NCBI GenBank assembly: GCA_027919835.1
Contig: JANVFP010000006.1
Location: 1,550,001 to 1,614,000 of the forward strand
From: Lentinula raphanica
Taxonomy: Eukaryota; Basidiomycota; Agaricomycetes; Agaricales; Omphalotaceae
Direction: 5' to 3'
DNA: 64,000 nucleotides
Shown here: positions 33,999 to 44,740 of the stretch, in pieces
How the letters are laid out: every line of letters starts with the position of its first letter
How positions within the stretch are numbered: the stretch's first letter is position 1
Notes under the pieces: generated by a model
What the model was told of the DNA's origin: nothing
Database searches by the model: none
The model's input: the letters and a program-made list of their open reading frames with translations, nothing else
Position numbers and translations under genes: made by a program

Positions 33999-34495
33999 TG
34001 CTCTTTGAAGCTGAGTACTGCTGCTATAGCGCCAGAGAGAAATGAGTTCGATGGGTCACGCGTTCGCGTTGGGATTTGTCACGCATGCTGACAAATCCAC
34101 TTCAACAAAACATGACATGTTGATTATTATATCATCTTCTTCTTTCCCTCTTTCTTGTACATGGCCGGCAGGAAGAGGGAGCGAGAGCAGGATGTAGAGG
34201 TTGAGGGTGGGTTGGAGACCCACAAGAAATCAGGATGTGAGTCTATAATATACATCTCTAGCCACCTCCACACTTCGAAAGTTGCTCCGCCCTAAGCCTC
34301 GCCGTCAATGCCGCCAGGTCATAGAGTAACCCATGAGCTGGACATGCCTAATGCTAAGGCATGGCCGCCACCCCGTCCCTGGGGAAGCGGAGGACATTGA
34401 GCTGCGGTTGGGCATGGGCAGAGTCTTTTTTCGAGAGCGTTTTCCGAGCGTTTTCCGAGTGCTTCGGGGATTTTCAGGCACAGTGCTGATTCGCG

Positions 34496-35934
34496 ATCTG
34501 TCTAGTTGGGTTTCGCGTTCTTCGAAGCAAGGAAGAGTATAGCGCGTTTTCTTGTGGCCCGGACATCATTCTATCAAGCTTCGACGCGTCGAACCTTCTT
34601 TTCTCTGGGCTTGAGAAGCAGGAGGCCGCCTACCTCCTTGACGATACAGACGAAGTTGTTCCGCCTACACCCTGCACCTTGGAGCCTCGTTCACGAAGCT
34701 TGGAGCCTCAAGGTCCTCAGCCACTTTCCAACCTTTTTGCAGCATCCTCCCCTGTGCCTCTCCCACTCGGCATTCTTTCTTCCGCCCCCCCTTCCAAGCG
34801 AGCCAGGGTTTACAGTCCAACCTCTCTCTCCTTCACTGGTCCCTCAACTTCTGGTAAGCAGCGTCAGAAAGCCAAGTATCGAACGCGTCGCTTTAACGCC
34901 TGACTTGCTCAGCAGAAGGCCGAAGGGTCTACCTTGAAAGCAGTTGCTCGTCGACGAACTGCTGAAGCCCTGGTCGAGACAGCTTCCGCTGTCGGTGTTT
35001 TCCAGCGGAGTGCTTGGTCTGCTCCCTGCCAAACCTATTTGCCAGGGCCTCAGATTGTTGCGAGCAAAGACGTCTTCGCACTCTCTGGGCTTCGACTCAT
35101 CGAGTGGGATGGGAGTCTGAGCCGGGTGGTTCGAACCGACGAGGGCTATCGGCTGATGCTCCTGCTAGCTCGACCTCGCGGGACAGGGTGGGTGGACAAT
35201 ATGAAGGCTGCTGACGAACGTTTAGAATGGCTTCATACGCATGCTCGAGCCTCAACGTCTCATCGAAGGGGTGAGTACGTTAGTCTCCCGGCCGGCTGTG
35301 GGTTTGGTGGAGGGAAGCTCCGCCCGAGTAACTATGCGAATACAGCCCATAATGCGGGGCTGGTCCAGCAGGTGCTTGATGACCCCGCCATTCAACGGGT
35401 GGCTCGTTTTGTTGACTGTGGCCTCGCTGCCTTCTTTCCTGCTCTCCATCGATTTCTCACAAACCTCCTTGCCCAAATCTTGGCTGATAACCCAGGGATC
35501 CGTCGTATGTTCGAAGGCTGCTGCTATGGCGCTTGCCACCTCAACCTTCATAGTGCAGCCACTCGAAAGCATGAAGATTACTTCAACATCTTGTTCTCTA
35601 TGTGCGCCGTCTATGCTAGCGGTGAATACGATCATACTCGAGCGGGACACTTCATTGCGTGGTCGCTAGGCCTAGTCACTCAGTTCCCCCCGGCACTGCT
35701 TTGTTTATTCCCTCGGCACCTGTCACTCATTCCAACACACCCATTCCTTGCCATCAACATCGATCCTCCATCGCGTTCTTCACCTCTTCAGGTTTAGGAC
35801 GGTGGTACCAGAACGGCTACATGTCCGATAAAGATTTCAAAGCTCAAGCCTCAGCCAAGCAGCTGCAGTCCTGGAAGACCCAGCGTTCGAAGCTCTGGGA
35901 GGTCGGGCTGGAGCTGCTTCAAAGCCACCAGTAG
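34496..35934 (+). pseudogene. TET/JBP-family dioxygenase gene carried by the KDZ transposon
   Basis: Fungal TET/JBP enzymes oxidise 5-methylcytosine with Fe(II) and 2-oxoglutarate. A frame from 34496 (VGFRVLRSKEEYSAFSCGPD) runs through a Pro/Ser-rich region to RTRRFNA, meets a TGA at 34901-34903, then resumes in the same frame with LAQQKAEGSTLKAVARRR. The catalytic domain includes LIEWDGSLSRVV, GFGGGKLRPSNYANTAHNAG and HSAATRKHEDYFNIL, with the metal motif HED intact. It continues to HTRAGHFIAWSLGLVTQFPP. At the six-C run 35686-35691 the frame changes: GTALFIPSAPVTHSNTPI, with the distal His, reads one frame over and ends LLQSHQ (stop to 35934). The 5' end is unclear (in-frame TGA at 34487). 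The stop and frameshift suggest decay, or errors in the sequence. Confidence 0.75.
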
Positions 35935-36311
35935 TACATAGGCTCTTATCACTGTATATATCAACGGATGCATGGATCAAGGCCGGTACATAAGTATGAC
36001 GATATCATAAAACAAGTAATTTACCGAACTTCGAGCAATGGCGGCTGCAAAATTGTTGAGAAATGGATGAGATTTAATATGTGCACAGTACGCATCGTTA
36101 GAAAGCGATGCTCCTCTGACACCATGAAGATTTTACAAGAAATGAGTGCAATAAAAAATGACGAAAAATATTCTGGGAACCATCAAACGTTAAATGAGAT
36201 GTTGATTAATATTCCTGTATGAGCGCTAACCCAACTCTTCCTTGTTTTTATACCTCATTCTGCTATACTCCTGTCAGACCAGCAGCGTGCATCATATACA
36301 GCCTGTAGTCT
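35935..36311. other. Spacer between cargo genes of the KDZ transposon
   Basis: Intergenic sequence, presumably the terminator region of the dioxygenase gene and the promoter of the next gene. No motif is recognised. Confidence 0.4.
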
Positions 36312-36918
36312 ATGGCCCGTGAGCGTACCAGGTCAGCAATCAGAAAATCAAAGCGGAGCGACGAGGAGAAGGCTCAGGTTCGGCGAGATTCGATTCGTTA
36401 TGCTTCAAAAAAATATCGTCGCAGGTATCACATCATTGCCTCAACATGCATGGTATTTGGCTGCTGTCTCACATATGCTGTCTCTAGGAATCAAGACAAG
36501 GTTAACTCTCAAGCAAGGGAGCGTAGAGCAGGGTAAACCTTCGAGAATCTCAGGTCTGACAATGGTCTGACGCCAATATGTGTAGAAAGCAATCTCCTAT
36601 GTCAGATGAGCAAAAGACAGCTCGTAAGGAGGCTGCTCATAGGTATTATTTGAAGTAAGTTGCATCACTAATTCTTGCTCGGGCGCAGCTGACGCATAGG
36701 CGATTCATAAGACATAGAGACAGGATACTTTCCAACTCATCACAAAAGCGTTTCGAGTACGAGTTTCATTAACTCGCATTGCCATACTGCTTATCTAGCT
36801 ACCCACGTACCCTAGAGCGCACGTCAAGAAGCATGATGGGGCAGATTGGGCGTGGTTCACTTATAACTGTCGACGAGGCAAAAGGCGGGTAGGTGTAGAG
36901 GAAACTTCTGAGACCTAA
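36312..36918 (+). CDS. Small highly basic cargo protein of the KDZ transposon
   Basis: Five exons are inferred from phase-consistent GT...AG introns. Products in order are MARERTRSAIRKSKRSDEEK, AQVRRDSIRYASKKYRRR, NQDKVNSQARERRAG, KQSPMSDEQKTARKEAAHRY and KHRDRILSNSSQKRFEAHVK, then KHDGADWAWFTYNCRRGKRR and an acidic end EETSET (stop 36916-36918). The repeated KYRxRNxDKxNxxARERRA-type pattern predicts long Arg/Lys-rich helices, and it recurs in many small basidiomycete proteins of unknown role. The final WAWFTYNCRRG exon looks like a real conserved tail. A nucleic-acid-binding accessory role in transposition is a guess. Confidence 0.5.
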
Positions 36919-37042
36919 GTGTGGCCTTAGCACAGCTGTTGCATATTTGAAGAAAATCAACGCATAAGGAGCTTGTCAAAATTTTATTCTTGCAGATTGT
37001 CAGGCAGATACACTACGGCAAGTACACAGATTGATCAATATA

Positions 37043-38581
37043 TCAGGCTACCGACTCATTGAGATCATCCTCATCGTCAGAAATAATCGTGACGCTGTCA
37101 AGCCCAAACTCCTCATACAAGCTCGCTCCATCATCGCCGACATCTCCATCATCACCGTTGCTTGCAAGTCGAGAGATGTCGCCTGTGAGGACTCGGGTTT
37201 GGCCACTCGAGTCCCATTCCTGGAACAGGCTTTTGGCATCTTGATAGGTACCCACAAAGCTCACGACTCGACCACCACGCCAGTCCAACCCCTCAATCAT
37301 GAGGCTCAACCTAGAAGACGACATAAGCTGTGAGTTTTCCCCATCCTCAGCGGAATTGTTGCTCACCTTGTAACATACACACCTGGAAGTGATCCCTCGG
37401 CAACGATGAATATTTCCCTGCTGTGAGGAAGAGGGCGAAGCAGCTCCAAGATGCCACCGGCCTCACATTCGTTATAGCTCCTCGTAGCATCTGCCTCATG
37501 CTGGAACTTCTTCATGAGCCGATGCTCATAGTTGGAGGACAAAGCTTTTGCAGTGGCGCTATATCCTTTGAAGAGCCCTTGGCAACCGCTTCGTCCATGA
37601 TAAACAACATACCATGCGGACTCCTCAGACGGGGTCGCTGTTGGCATCATTAATCACAGATCCTGGCCGGATATTGGAAACTGGAGTTCCAGGTGTCCTG
37701 ATCATCGTTGCAACACGCGATTGGGTAGGAGTGAAAGCGTTTACATCGGCAGAGCTAGACGTGGAGACCCTAACTGGTGTGCTGATGTTTGCATCGGGCT
37801 GCGACGCACGGTCGGAATGAGCGGAAGTGGTGCGACTGCTGGGTGTAGGGCTTTCAGCGACACCCGGCCTGGTTTGAGCTCGTGCAGGAGTCCTGGGAGG
37901 ATCGAACAGCTGCTGCGACGAGGCTGGGCTGGCTTGAGGGTTCACCGCTTCAGGAGAAGGGCTAAACGAGTGCTGAAGTCTTTCTAGAAAGGAGGTCAGC
38001 CAGTGCACTGCATGATTGTCAGAGAAGGTACGAACCAAAGGCTTTGGTTGCTTGACCATGAGCTTCTAACAAGCTCTTCTCTGCAGCGTTGAAGTCATTG
38101 CGGGCCTTGGCCAGTTGGGCTTCCGCCTCATTGAAAGACGTCGCAAAAGGTTCCAAACCAACGTCTACATATCTCTATAAACAACGTTATTGCAAAAAAA
38201 AAACCGGTACCCACTGAATCCTGCGTCGGTAAGCTCACGGATTTCCGCCATAAACTCTCCTGCATGTTCAAGCTTGACTTGGGTCATAGCTCGACGATCT
38301 TCGGCGGCCTGGAGAGCTGGTGAGGGGGAGCTGTAAGAGATGCATTCAGAGCTCAAGGATGACACCTACTCTGAATTGCTTGGGCCATTTCTTCAGTCAC
38401 CAAAGTTCGAGCTACATGGAGGTGAGTCGGGCTTTTGATGACGTTCCTCGTGATGGTTTTTAACTCTGTAGATTTTGATATGTCAGATGTTATCGCCCAT
38501 CAATGACAATCAAATTTTACCAGTCATTTTTGATAAGGCTTTTGCTCCACGATACAGGCTCTTCGCGTTGAGGAGAGGATG
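37043..38581 (-). CDS. Uncharacterised cargo gene of the KDZ transposon
   Basis: Minus-strand exons in order encode NAKSLYRGAKALSKMT, ELKTITRNVIKSPTHLHVAR, a helical segment (VKLEHAGEFMAEIRELTDAG, then PFATSFNEAEAQLAKARNDF and AAEKSLLEAHGQATKAF), a Ser/Thr/Pro-rich linker (PSSRTTSAHSDRASQPDANI) and a folded end. The end reads SAWYVVYHGRSGCQGLFKGY, later IFIVAEGSLPGVYVTRLSLM and GGRVVSFVGTYQDAKSLFQE, with an acidic tail. The paired WYVV.hG and V..VGTY...KS.F.EW patterns vaguely recall the small RNase H1 N-terminal/viroplasmin fold; this is weak. An apparent one-base frame change sits near 37,640. The 5' end is not determined. Confidence 0.5.
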
Positions 38582-40171
38582 CTAGCAGTGAAGAAAAAAT
38601 TGGGAAGAGTAGCGTTTAGAGGCAAGTTGAACTTGACATCTCGTGATATAGCAGCCACCGCCACTAAGAAGCCCATCTGCTGTACAGGTGAAGCTGGTTA
38701 GCATGCTTTGAAAACCCTACGGCGCCAAATCGAAGGCTTAGCGCGCTAGCTGTCTGGCCTAACCTGCCTTCATAGAGCCCTTCGTAGAGCCCTTCAAGAA
38801 AATGCCCAATGTTCGATTTCAAGAGCCGATCGTAGGCCATCCAGTTGAGCCTAAGGGCACACCTTTGCCTCCACCTTCTACACAGACTTCGGCTCTAATT
38901 GGTGGGTGCTTTCACCTGCTCACTCTTTCTCAATGCTTTTCAGACTGTCTAACAATTTGATACAGCTTCATATCCGCCTCCTGTTCCTGCACGGCCCAAC
39001 TATGCACCTGCTCATAGCTCGATGAGTGGGTTTTTGTTTGGGAGCAGCAGAGCCAAAGCGAACAACAACAATGGCCCTTCGTCCGATGCAAACACCTCTG
39101 TTTCAGCTGAGGCGAGTGCTTCTGCGAGCACAAACGCCATGGCGGCTCCCACCGATGCAATCGCTGACAATATTGCTGCAAACACCAAAAACGCCAACAA
39201 CCTTTCTGCCTGCATGAATTCGAGCAACGTAGGCCTTGGAAATGTCTCTGCCAACATTTTCACTAACAACACACGCGTCAATCCATCTGCTGGTGCAACT
39301 CCACGCACCGGCATTGATGATACCACAATCAGCGGCAACGACTCTGGCAACAACGCGTCCGCTAATGACGCTCTCGTCAATCCATCTGCTGGTGCAACTC
39401 AAGGCGCCGGTGCCGATGCCCCAAACACTGGCAATACTTCTGGCAACAACACCTTTATCAATCCATCTCCTGGCAACGCTAACGACACTCTCATCAATCC
39501 ATCTGCTGGCAACGCTAACGACACTCTCGTCAATCCATCCACTGGTGCAACTCAAAGTGCCAGTGTCGATGATACCACGAATGCTGTTGACACTTCTGGC
39601 AACAACAACCTCGCCAATTCATCTGCTGGTGTCAATGATTCTGCACACGCTAGCAACACCTCCACTAATGACACGCGTATCAATGCCTCTGTGGGTGCAA
39701 CCTCAGCCGCCAGCATCGACGACACTACAGCTGGTCCTACAGCCTCACCTCCAGCACCTACGGTGCTGACTTCGGCTTCGAAGAAAAAACGCTCGGAGAT
39801 GGGGCCAGCAGAAAAGGCAGCCTATCGCAAGGCCTCTGCTGCTCGAGCTGAAAAGCTCAACGCCGACCTTGAGGAGTTTCATCAGGCCCAAGACTCGATG
39901 ATTAGCAAGATCACGGAGGATAACGAGATCTCCGTACAGCGTGTCAAGCGTCTTGTATATCATACGACACAGTCCTCGAAGAAGAAGAAGGCAAGTGATC
40001 ACAACGTCCTTGTCTTCATCAAGTCTCAGGAAGTAAACGCTGGTATGCTATTCGCTAACGCTGATTCACCAATGTCTGAAATCTTCTGAAATAGGCCGTG
40101 CTAAAGGATCCAGGGAGCCACTGAAACGACTCCACGAGCTTGTGAAAGCAGACGACGAGCTTCAACAGATG

Positions 40172-41223
40172 CATCAGGAAAAATGTACTGAGCCCTCAGC
40201 CACTAAAAGCTGCTCTCAGGCCCCCTAGAGCCTTTCAAGGCTTTGGAGCCCCCAAAGCCTGCAAAGATACCCCCCAAATCCTAGGCACTCTCAGCCACCT
40301 GAAAGTCTTGAGGTATTCTTTGGGGTGCTTTGAGGTGCTTTGAAGTGCTTTGAGGATCTTTGAGTGTCTTTGAGGATCTTTGAGTGCCTTTGAGGATCTT
40401 TGAGTGTCTTTGAGGTGCTTTCAGAAGCAAATAATATAAATAAAAATCAATTTATTCCTCTTATTTCTAGTTTACATTACATTCTATTTCATTCTATCTC
40501 ATATTCTAGTATTATGTAATTTCTAATCATATTATATTATGTAAGACTTATATAATTACAAGATTTTGTAATGTACTATCTAAATTACCAAATTATATAG
40601 AGAATCTAATCTATAAATGTTATATATAAAGTCCTTCATTGAGATATGATAACATATACAACATGTAGACATGTAGTTAATATAGCTATAGATGTGTTTT
40701 GACCATGTGACAAACTTTTTGATTGTACATGGTTCACGGTGGCAGGCCAAATATATCATTGAAACAAGATCTTGTCAAAGTTGTCAATTGGAATTTTTGA
40801 TGCATGTATCTTCTAAATTAAGAAAGTTCTGCAATGCACTTATGTAATTTCCTATTTGGGTGATGTTTTCTTTATTTAATTTGATATTAAAAGTTGCTAA
40901 AAAGCTCTGCAAAGACACTCAAAGATCCTCAAAGACCCTCAAAGACTCTCAAAGACTCTCAAAGACTCTCAAAGACCCTCAAAGCACTTCAAAGCAGTTT
41001 AGTGACCTGGGTTACCTGGGCAACCTAGGCCATTGAGGTACTTTCAGAGTCTCTAGGAATTAGCCATTTCTTGAGGTGCTCTCAGATCAAAGTATATTTC
41101 TTTGAGGTTGCCTAAGAAATGCCCATTTTCCTCAGTGCTTTCTAGCTCTCCTAAGCATGTAGGCCCTCTAGAGAGCCTCAAAGAGACTCACAGTTGCCTA
41201 GGCCTAGAGTGTTTTTCCTGATG
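40172..41223 (+). mobile_element. Long CATCAG-family element inside a KDZ cargo gene, TSD TG
   Basis: 1,052 bp from CATCAGGAAAAATGTACTG to GAGTGTTTTTCCTGATG, flanked by TG (40170-40171, 41224-41225). Removing the element and one TG restores CAGATGGCTGAG, that is Gln-Met-Ala-Glu, in frame. The left arm has decamer runs such as CTTTGAGGAT and the right arm their complements (CTCAAAGACT). The interior is AT-rich and non-coding. Confidence 0.93.
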
Positions 41224-42327
41224 TGGCTGAGGATCCAGATGAAATGTCTCACCTCCGTGAGCAATATGATAAGTACCAGGAGGAGAAGAAGCTCAAGTCG
41301 ATCCGAATCAGCAAAACAGCCCAGGCAAGAATGGTAGCCTCGAAAATCAATGAGTTTCAGGAGAACGTACGTCAGCTGTGTGACTTCCCTCTGTTTTTTC
41401 TAATATCATTCATCTCCAGGCAACCTTCATGGCTGAAGCTGCAGATGTTGCCAGCTTTGGTCTTCTTGTTCGCGGAAGTTTCGAGTCTACGGTTACTTCA
41501 TCATTCTGGGGCCACGGTCCTGTTGATGAGTTTTTCCGCAAGACGTTCAACAAGGGTGTCCAGGATATCCTAGATCTGTTCCAAGCTTACGTCTGCACCG
41601 TAGCTGAAAAAAGTATGTGTATATCATAATGCTTCAGAGCTTCAACAGTATGCTTATCATAGCTGTAGTGGGAACTCGGAAGCTTTACCAGTCAGAAATG
41701 CTGGCTGAGATTGTTCGTTTGATCAGCCAGGGGCTCCGTAAGTCTAGGCCATGCACTTACATCTAACAATGCTAAAAGTTTGTTGCTAGGTGAAATCACT
41801 GGTATATCCGATCTAACAATGAGCTACAGTAAATACGACAAGCTCATTGTTATTCCATATAAAGTGAGGCTCCTTGGCTGGCCAGAGGACGTACCATTCA
41901 GCTATCCCCACAAACTCCATGCTGAGGAGATCAAAACACTCTTCGACTCCCTGGTTAGTGGCGTCACCCATTGGCAGCGGATGGCAGCCTTTGAATATCG
42001 CCGGTACATCACTGAGCTCGAGAACAACGGAAAGCTTGATCTGCAGCAGCGCCCATTACACAGCGATGCCGGGAAGTCTCACAAAAGGCGCCGCGGCCAC
42101 GATGATGATAGCGACAACGACAACGATGATGACGAGCATCCCCACACTTCGAAGAAAGTTAAGCGCGCGCATACCACAAGAGCAGGTCGTAAGGGTCACG
42201 CTGATGAGAGAGCTGGGAAGGATAGTGGGAGGTCCAAGAAGGCAAAGGGAGGTGAGAAGACATCGAAGAAGACGATGAAGAAGACATCAAAACAGGTAGT
42301 GACGTCGAACAAGGGGAAGGACAAAGG

Positions 42328-42490
42328 GAAGGAGAAGGAGAAGGAGAAGGAGAAGGAGAAGGAGAAGGAGAAGGAGAAGGAGAAGGAGAAGGAGAAGGAG
42401 AAGGAGAAGGAGAAGGGGAAGGAGAAGGAGAAGGAGAAGGGGAAGGAGAAGGAGAAGGGGAAGGGGAAGGAGAAGGGGAAGGGGACTACA
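42328..42490 (+). repeat. GGAGAA-type hexanucleotide microsatellite in coding sequence
   Basis: About 25 near-perfect copies of AAGGAG/GGAGAA encode an alternating Lys-Glu tract near the C-terminus of the large cargo gene, with occasional GGGAAG variants giving Lys-Gly. Confidence 0.9.
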
Positions 42491-42700
42491 AAAGGGAAGA
42501 AAAGATCGTTCATTGTTGACAGTGATGAAGAGGAGGCTCAATCTAGTGAAGGATCCTGTGACAGCAGTGATAATTTTGATAGTGATATGTCAGATATTGA
42601 GGACTGATAGATTTTCCCTGTGTCCTACTACCTATGTTATGTTTAAATGTCTCAAATTGATTCCATAATTGCTTGCTAATTGTCCTGTATGATGCACATG

Positions 42701-42919
42701 GAATTTTGAAGGCCCGAACATCGTTGATGACAGTGTCCGGCATATCCGGAATAACATGTGACTACCCTAGGTCATCACCTACCCGCTCCGACTGATTTTA
42801 ACTCTAAGTTGACCACCCTTTATCCACCTAGGCTGAGTTGACCTTAACCCCTTCTGTACAAGGCATTGTACGCACGGTACAACGCTTCTGTACAAGCCTG
42901 GTTTAGGGCTGTACAGGTG
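42701..42919 (-). repeat. Right terminal inverted repeat of the KDZ transposon
   Basis: Reverse complement of 30563-30780. It ends GGGCTGTACAGGTG directly before the duplicated GTGCAAAT. Confidence 0.9.
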
Positions 42920-43157
42920 GTGCAAATACATCACTTCGCCATGTTCTATCAGTGTCGGATACAGAACAGTGAAATTCCTTGGCCCGAGTAATACACACTC
43001 GCGGGTCGAATAACTGGCAAGCATTAAAGGGATGATGCTGTTTTCTTCACTTTCACTGACTGTGATTCGAAATTGCTGTGAAAGGTTTGTGAGCTTTGGA
43101 CATATTCTCAACAATTAGCTCACCAGGGGACTGTCAAGTACTTGGAAATAGTGCACC

Positions 43158-44199
43158 CATCAGGAAAAACACTCTAGGCCTAGGCAACTGTGAGTCTCTT
43201 TGAGGCTCTCTAGAGGGCCTACATGCTTAGGAGAGCTAGAAAGCACTGAGGAAAATGGGCATTTCTTAGGCAACCTCAAAGAAATATACTTTGATCTGAG
43301 AGCACCTCAAGAAATGGCTAATTCCTAGAGACTCTGAAAGTACCTCAATGGCCTAGGTTGCCCAGGTAACCGAGGTCACTAAACTGCTTTGAAGTGCTTT
43401 GAGGGTCTTTGAAGGTCTTTGAGGGTCTTTGAGGATCTTTGAGGATCTTTGAGTGTCTTTGCAGAGCTTTTTAGCAATTTTTAATATCAAATCAAATGAA
43501 GAAAACATCACCCAAATAGGAAATTACATAAGTGCATTGCAGAACTTTCTTAATTTAGAAGATACATGCATCAAAAATTCCAATTGACAACTTTGACAAG
43601 ATCTTGTTTCAATGATATATTTGGCCTGCCACTGTGAACCATGTACAATCAAAAAGTTTGTCACATGGTCAAAACACATCTATAGTTATATTAACTACAT
43701 GTCTACATGTTGTATATGTTATCATATCTCAATGAAGGACTTTATATATAACATTCATAGATTAGATTCTCTATATAATTTGGTAATTTAAATAGTACAT
43801 TACAAAATCTTGTAATTATATAAGTCTTACATAATATAATATGATTAGAAATTACATAATACTAGAATATGAGATAAAATGAAATAGAATGTAATGTAAA
43901 ATAGAAATAAGAGGAATCAATTGATTTTTATTCATATTATTTGCTTCTGAAAGCACCTCAAAGCACCTCAAAGACACTCAAAGATCCTCAAAGGCACTCA
44001 AAGACACTCAAAGATCCTCAAAGCACTTCAAAGCACCTCAAAGTACCATAAAGAATACCTCAAGACTTTCAGGTGGCTGAGAGTGCCTAGGATTTGGGGG
44101 GTATCTTTGCAGGCTTTGGGGGCTCCAAAGCCTTGAAAGGCTCTAGGGGGCCTGAGAGCAGCTTTTAGTGGCTGAGGGCTCAGTACATTTTTCCTGATG
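43158..44199 (-). mobile_element. Long CATCAG-family element, complete, TSD CC
   Basis: 1,042 bp, an inverted and nearly identical copy of the 40172 element. Termini are CATCAGGAAAAACACTC and GTACATTTTTCCTGATG, flanked by CC (43156-43157, 44200-44201). It lies 238 bp outside the right end of the KDZ transposon. Confidence 0.93.
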
Positions 44200-44215
44200 C
44201 CCAAGGTTCAAACCG

Positions 44216-44740
44216 ATCTTGTATTCTATCGGCGGGCTGTTCTTCCATCCTCGGAATGCACCCAAAACTGTTGGTCAGCACTTCAGTCAGAGCATATCCA
44301 TTACTGCATGGTACAAGGATGTTAATGTCGTTAACAGCCAAGGTAGAAAATGGATCAGCTACACTGTAGGCTGCAGATCCACCGGTTTTGCCTTCGAATC
44401 GGTTCAATACTTTCATGAACTTTGTATGCAATTTTGAATCAAATGCTCTTGAAAGCATGCAAGTTGTGCAGGTGCGGTAGAATGCCTGAACTCACTTATG
44501 CAGAGCAGAACACATAGAAAACATTTTGAACAAAGAAATGATGCCTGTATGTTCGAATAGGTTCCAGCGAAGATCACGAATTCGGAACAATGGGCTGTGT
44601 ATGTTGATGTCAAGAGTGTCTGGAGATTTCCCAAGACATGATGGACTGTCAAGAAGACTGGGCATAGGTGACAGAATTAAAGGAGTTGTCATCGGAGGGG
44701 GAGTAATGTTGCCATACAGGTGACAATTGTCCACCAACCT
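44216..44740 (-). pseudogene. Relic of an uncharacterised basidiomycete gene family
   Basis: One minus-strand frame reads LHTKFMKVLNRFEGKTGGSA then VADPFSTLAVNDINILVP. The GGSA...NDINILVP pattern recalls a common fungal family with a nucleotidyltransferase-like GS/ND.D motif. A second frame (44492-44737) reads SPLFRIRDLRWNLFEHTGII. No full gene can be assembled. Identity is tentative. Confidence 0.3.

Larger units (their letters stand above)
38802..42607 (+). pseudogene. Large KDZ cargo gene split by a CATCAG element
   Basis: It starts MPNVRFQEPIVGHPVEPKGT (ATG 38802). A long Asn/Thr/Ala/Ser-rich region with repeats of RVNPSAGATP-like units leads into KKKRSEMGPAEKAAYRKASA, ARAEKLNADLEEFHQAQDSM and a helical ISVQRVKRLVYHTTQSSKKK. 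The third exon ends ELVKADDELQQM at the insertion. Coding resumes at 41226 as AEDPDEMSHLREQYDKYQEE. Later exons give FMAEAADVASFGLLVRGSFE, KYDKLIVIPYKVRLLGWPED and FDSLVSGVTHWQRM, a pattern I recognise from a widespread agaricomycete family linked to transposons. The C-terminus is a Lys/Glu repeat then an acidic end (SDNFDSDMSDIED). Function unknown. The insertion breaks the reading frame in genomic DNA unless it is spliced out. Confidence 0.7.
30563..42919. mobile_element. Complete KDZ DNA transposon, TSD GTGCAAAT
   Basis: A 12,357-bp element. Both ends start CACCTGTACAGCCC reading inward, and the inverted repeats run about 218 bp. A perfect 8-bp duplication, GTGCAAAT, flanks it (30555-30562 and 42920-42927). 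It contains an intact KDZ transposase (-), a TET/JBP dioxygenase gene (+), a small basic gene (+), an uncharacterised gene (-) and a large split gene (+). A 1,052-bp CATCAG element is nested in the last. KDZ elements carrying TET/JBP genes are known from basidiomycetes. The composition of the body is less AT-rich than the flanks. Confidence 0.92.

Noticed and set aside
34853..34912. An intron explaining the TGA in the TET/JBP gene
   Set aside because: GTAAGC and CTTGCTCAG sites exist there, but splicing them shifts the frame away from the conserved downstream sequence.
42196..42541. Minus-strand open frames rich in Phe/Ser/Leu
   Set aside because: They are mirror translations of the GGAGAA microsatellite in the cargo gene.
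30563..42919. Host-gene status for the five genes of this interval
   Set aside because: They are enclosed by matching inverted repeats and an 8-bp duplication, and include a KDZ transposase.
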